Shown piece by piece: positions 60,798-64,000 of a stretch of 64,000 nt of DNA; the stretch's first letter is position 1; each line of letters begins with the position of its first letter. A program made the position numbers and the translations under genes. The DNA is from Vallitalea guaymasensis (GTDB lineage Bacteria; Bacillota; Clostridia; Lachnospirales; Vallitaleaceae): NCBI RefSeq assembly GCF_018141425.1, contig NZ_CP058561.1:3844001-3908000 (forward strand). Direction: 5' to 3'. A model generated the notes under the pieces. That model made no database searches. It worked only from the letters and a program-made list of their open reading frames with translations, and was not told where the DNA came from.

Positions 60798-62538
60798 ATC
60801 AATAAAAAGAATAATTAGATGGACAGGAAATAGAAAAAAACGTATATATAGAGGATTTGTATATTCTTTCTTCAATTCATTATTCATTGCAATGCCTATC
60901 ATGGGAACTGCCATTGGATTAAATCTTGTTATTGAAGATATGAATGGGACAAAAAAACTAACTACTGATTATGTTCTGTATCTACTAGGTTTCATGATTA
61001 TTGCTTTATTAGGTAGGTTCTTGTTTTCTTATCTAAAAGCAAAATCTCAGGAAAGTGTTGGTTATGAAGTTACTGCAGATCAAAGAATCGAGATAGGTAA
61101 TATATTGAAAAGAGTATCATTAGGATTCTTTGATACCCATAATGCTGGAGAAATAGCAGCATCAGTTACAACCGATCTTTCATTTGTAGAGATGTATGGA
61201 ATGAAAATGATAGATACTGTGGTTAATGGATATATTTGTGTTTTTACAATGATATTGTGCATGTTATTTTACAAGATCGAGATTGGTTTGATATGTCTTG
61301 CTGGAGTTTTGTTATCAGCTTTTTTCTTAAAATTGTTAGGCAATAAAAGTGATAAAAATGCACCAGAACACCAATTTGCTCAAGAATCAATGATTGCAGC
61401 TACAATTGAGTATATAAGAGGAATTCCCATTGTAAAAGCTTTCAAACAAGAAGGTGTATCAAGAAAAGGGATAGAAGATGCTTATAAAAAGAGTAAAGAT
61501 ATCAATATAAAGATAGAAAAGGAATTCACTGTATATAATAGTTTTCATGTAATATCTCTTAAAATAGCATCTATAGCTATAGTTTGTGTGGCTGCATTAA
61601 TGGCTAATAATGGAACAATGGATATGCCAACAATGCTTATGATGGTAATGTTCTCCTTTGTTATTTTTGGTAATGTTGAAGGTATCAATAATGCCACACA
61701 CGTATTGGAAATAATAGATGAGACAATGGATAAATTGGATAAAATAAATCATGCCGAGTATATTGATGAAGACGGTGTAAACAAAGAATTATCCTCATAT
61801 GATATAGAGTTTGACAATGTGATCTTTGCATATGACAAGAATGAGATATTGAAGAATGTATCTTTTCATATCCCTCAAAAATCCACTACAGCAATTATAG
61901 GAGCTTCTGGCAGCGGTAAAACAACAATATGTAATTTGATAGCTAGATTCTATGATGTAAACAAGGGGATAATAACCATAGGTGGACAAAATATCAAGGA
62001 TATGAAGTGTGAAAGTCTATTGAAAAACATCAGTATGGTGTTTCAAAATGTATATTTGTTCCACGATACAATCTATAACAATATTAAGTTCGGTAATCCT
62101 AGTGCAGGTAAAAAAGATATCATAAAAGCAGCTAAAAAAGCTAGATGCCATGATTTTATCATGAGTCTACCAGATAAATATGACACAATTATAGGGGATG
62201 CCGGTTCAACATTATCAGGTGGAGAGAAACAAAGGATTTCTATTGCTAGGGCCATATTGAAAGATGCTCCTATAGTAATCTTAGATGAAGCTACTGCAAG
62301 TGTCGATCCTGAAAATGAATATGAGATTCAGAGGGCGATAAGTTCACTTGTAGAAGGGAAAACCATGATAACAATAGCACACAGACTAGCTACTATCCAA
62401 AATGCAGATCAGATATTAGTTGTAGATAATGGCGAAATAGTACAAAAAGGAAGTCATGACAAGTTATTGGATGAGGAAGGTATCTATAAGAATTTCTTAT
62501 CCATACGTGAGAAAGCTGAAGGATGGAGTATAGTATAG
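60790..62538 (+). CDS. ABC transporter, exporter-fold siderophore importer subunit 2 (IrtB/YbtQ-like)
   Basis: 582 residues starting at GTG 60790 inside the end of the previous gene. Six membrane helices, then an ATPase domain with IGASGSGKTTICNLIARFYD, TLSGGEKQRISIARAILKDA and ILDEATASVDPENEYEIQRA. The ATASVDPENE D-loop is typical of the YbtQ/IrtB branch of type IV importers. It would form a heterodimer with the preceding protein. It is followed 16 bp later by an EcfT-like gene, so the four genes are one transcription unit. Confidence 0.86.
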   Translation: MFRSIKRIIRWTGNRKKRIYRGFVYSFFNSLFIAMPIMGTAIGLNLVIEDMNGTKKLTTDYVLYLLGFMIIALLGRFLFSYLKAKSQESVGYEVTADQRIEIGNILKRVSLGFFDTHNAGEIAASVTTDLSFVEMYGMKMIDTVVNGYICVFTMILCMLFYKIEIGLICLAGVLLSAFFLKLLGNKSDKNAPEHQFAQESMIAATIEYIRGIPIVKAFKQEGVSRKGIEDAYKKSKDINIKIEKEFTVYNSFHVISLKIASIAIVCVAALMANNGTMDMPTMLMMVMFSFVIFGNVEGINNATHVLEIIDETMDKLDKINHAEYIDEDGVNKELSSYDIEFDNVIFAYDKNEILKNVSFHIPQKSTTAIIGASGSGKTTICNLIARFYDVNKGIITIGGQNIKDMKCESLLKNISMVFQNVYLFHDTIYNNIKFGNPSAGKKDIIKAAKKARCHDFIMSLPDKYDTIIGDAGSTLSGGEKQRISIARAILKDAPIVILDEATASVDPENEYEIQRAISSLVEGKTMITIAHRLATIQNADQILVVDNGEIVQKGSHDKLLDEEGIYKNFLSIREKAEGWSIV

Positions 62539-62554
62539 ATGAAGGATAGATACA

Positions 62555-63280
62555 ATGAATAGAATGGACTTTAAAACATCAAAACCCGATCCTCGTGTAT
62601 TAATATTTTTGGTTATAGTGGTATCTGTATTAAGTTGTATGCTTTTTCAACTGGCTATGGTATATGTATTGTTTCTTATTTTAGACATATTGATGTTTAG
62701 TCAGAAGATGAAGAAAAAAGCCATCCATTTTTTTGTGGCTTATAATATATTAATTATTGCTAGAAGAGCTTTAACCCTTATACCAACCTATTCTATAAGT
62801 ATGGTTATATCAATGATAATTATTTTGCTGCTGCATGTAATACCTATATATATAGTTTGTTTCATCATGTTCAATAAGAACTATATGAATGAGATGATAA
62901 CTGCTCTAGAACATATGAAAATACCTAAGACATTTATTATTCCACTAGCTGTGGTGTATAGATATGCACCTACAATTACAGAAGAAATAAGTCTGGTCAG
63001 GATCAGTCTTAAAATGAGAGGGTTAAATACTTCTTTTATAGGATTTATAATGCACCCAATGAAAATGATTGAAAATTTTATGATGCCTTTATTAATAAGA
63101 AGTGCAAAAATAGCTGACGAGTTGTCAGCGGCTACACTTTGCAAGGGATTAGACCTTGATAATAATAGAACTTGCACCACAAAAGTGAGATTTCAACTTG
63201 TTGACGGGTGTTATTGTATTGCTTTTATATGTATAGCGGTTTTAATTATTTTTATTGACAAGAATTATATATTATTGTGA
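62555..63280 (+). CDS. Energy-coupling factor transmembrane protein (EcfT-like)
   Basis: 241 residues with four to five membrane helices and the cytoplasmic coupling region typical of EcfT: VYRYAPTITEEISLVRISLK followed by MRGLNT, with a later LSAATLCKGLD block (A-R-G-like coupling motif). AAGGATAG precedes the ATG. It pairs with the EcfA ATPase encoded next. The substrate-specific S component is not in the window. Association of an ECF module with IrtAB-like genes behind a Fur box suggests a second route for an iron-related substrate. Confidence 0.85.
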   Translation: MNRMDFKTSKPDPRVLIFLVIVVSVLSCMLFQLAMVYVLFLILDILMFSQKMKKKAIHFFVAYNILIIARRALTLIPTYSISMVISMIIILLLHVIPIYIVCFIMFNKNYMNEMITALEHMKIPKTFIIPLAVVYRYAPTITEEISLVRISLKMRGLNTSFIGFIMHPMKMIENFMMPLLIRSAKIADELSAATLCKGLDLDNNRTCTTKVRFQLVDGCYCIAFICIAVLIIFIDKNYILL

Positions 63281-63311
63281 TTGATAATAATGAATTATTA
63301 AGGAGTATATT

Positions 63312-64000
63312 ATGTTGGAAAAGAACCAGACAGTTATTGACTACAGACATTTATATTTTAAATACGAAGGAAGCGATGAACAAGCATTATCAGATATTAA
63401 TCTTTCTATAAAAAAAGGAGAATTTATTGTACTTACAGGAAAAAGCGGGTGTGGAAAAACTACTTTAACAAGATGTGTCAATGGATTAATTCCTAATTTC
63501 TATAATGGAGAATTTAGGGGGAAAGCTAAGGTCAAGAACTATGATTTAAGCAAAGATGGAATAAGAGAGATTTCACGTGAGGTAGGGTCTGTCTTTCAAG
63601 ACCCCCGTTCACAATTTTTTACTCTACATGTAAAGACTGAAATTCCATTTTCAAGTGAGAATTATGGAATTGATTCTGAAATCATTCAAGAGAATATAAT
63701 AAAATCTGTTGAAGACCTTAAGCTTAATAAACTAATAGATAAACAGCTTTTAAACTTATCCAGCGGAGAAAAACAAAAGATTGCTGTTGCTTCTGTATAT
63801 ACTCTTGGAGCGTTGATATATGTGTTGGATGAACCGTCCTCTAATCTGGATTCTGAGGGAACAAAACAACTAGGTGAAGTACTAAGAAAATTAAAAGAAA
63901 AGGGTCACACAATCATAATATCAGAGCATAGACTCAATTATCTAAAAGACCTGGCGGATAGAGTTGTGTATATGGAAAATGGGGGTATAAAAGAAATAAT
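63312..64000 (+). CDS. ECF transporter ATPase (EcfA), truncated by window edge
   Basis: At least 229 residues from ATG 63312 (AAGGAG upstream); the frame is open at 64000. Walker A GKSGCGKTTLTR, Q-loop VFQDPRSQFF, signature LSSGEKQK and Walker B LIYVLDEPSSNLDSEG are all present, with the H-loop IISEHRL. The VFQDPRSQFF form is characteristic of cobalt/ECF-type ATPases. It follows EcfT by 31 bp. Since many EcfA genes come in pairs or as fused doubles, the missing 3' part may include a second ABC domain. Confidence 0.88.
   Translation, partial: MLEKNQTVIDYRHLYFKYEGSDEQALSDINLSIKKGEFIVLTGKSGCGKTTLTRCVNGLIPNFYNGEFRGKAKVKNYDLSKDGIREISREVGSVFQDPRSQFFTLHVKTEIPFSSENYGIDSEIIQENIIKSVEDLKLNKLIDKQLLNLSSGEKQKIAVASVYTLGALIYVLDEPSSNLDSEGTKQLGEVLRKLKEKGHTIIISEHRLNYLKDLADRVVYMENGGIKEI

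Overview
The window is strongly AT-rich. It carries clostridial-type genes, Gram-positive signals (lipoboxes, AGGAGG-like ribosome binding sites, GTG and TTG starts, a C-type purine riboswitch, a 7-1-7 Fur box, a DinR-type LexA box) and anaerobic 2-oxoacid:ferredoxin metabolism. This points to an anaerobic, polymer- and lipid-degrading member of the Clostridia. A Lachnospirales/Vallitalea-like marine or sediment organism is my guess, not something the sequence proves. No rRNA, tRNA or CRISPR was seen.

Layout. 1-4.7 kb: fragment of a Cys-rich protein, a small helical protein, a secreted GH30 (glucosylceramidase-like) enzyme with a C-terminal discoidin-like domain, a PD-(D/E)XK-like protein and an AraC regulator. 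5-10 kb: binding protein, two permeases and an intracellular GH66 (dextranase-like) enzyme, probably an isomalto-oligosaccharide uptake operon without its own ATPase. 10.5-21.1 kb: an accessory island with two secreted-effector-like genes. They share an almost identical promoter and N-terminus (788/789 bp direct repeats) but have unrelated C-termini. Each is followed by a small membrane protein, and further copies of those small proteins lie downstream as orphans. The island also holds a transposase remnant, a transglutaminase-like secreted protein and lipoproteins. I read it as a polymorphic toxin/immunity array.

21.2-31 kb: MATE exporter and divergent MerR regulator with overlapping promoters; then a MacB-like ABC protein, a zinc-metalloprotease-like lipoprotein, a two-component system, and PadR with a DUF2812-like membrane protein behind its own promoter and operator. 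31-42 kb: sulfatase and divergent AraC regulator, a ribose-type ABC operon ending in a uroporphyrinogen-decarboxylase-like (methyltransferase family) gene, then a YesN/YesM-type system preceded by a kinase-like fragment. 42-50 kb: BtrH-like protein, dinB, branched-chain aminotransferase, P-loop ATPase and a four-subunit 2-oxoacid:ferredoxin oxidoreductase, fitting conversion of branched-chain amino acids to acyl-CoA.

50-56 kb: GNAT acetyltransferase, then a purine (guanine-type) riboswitch ahead of adenine deaminase, an MtmB-family methyltransferase homologue with Leu at the pyrrolysine position, and an NCS2-type purine permease. 56-64 kb: secreted neutral ceramidase, then a Fur-box promoter driving two ABC exporter-fold importers (IrtAB/YbtPQ-like), an EcfT protein and an EcfA ATPase cut by the window edge.

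The most interesting observations are the riboswitch-controlled non-pyrrolysine MtmB homologue, the duplicated-promoter toxin array, and two hairpin elements that share a GC-rich core but have unrelated AT-rich perfect stems.
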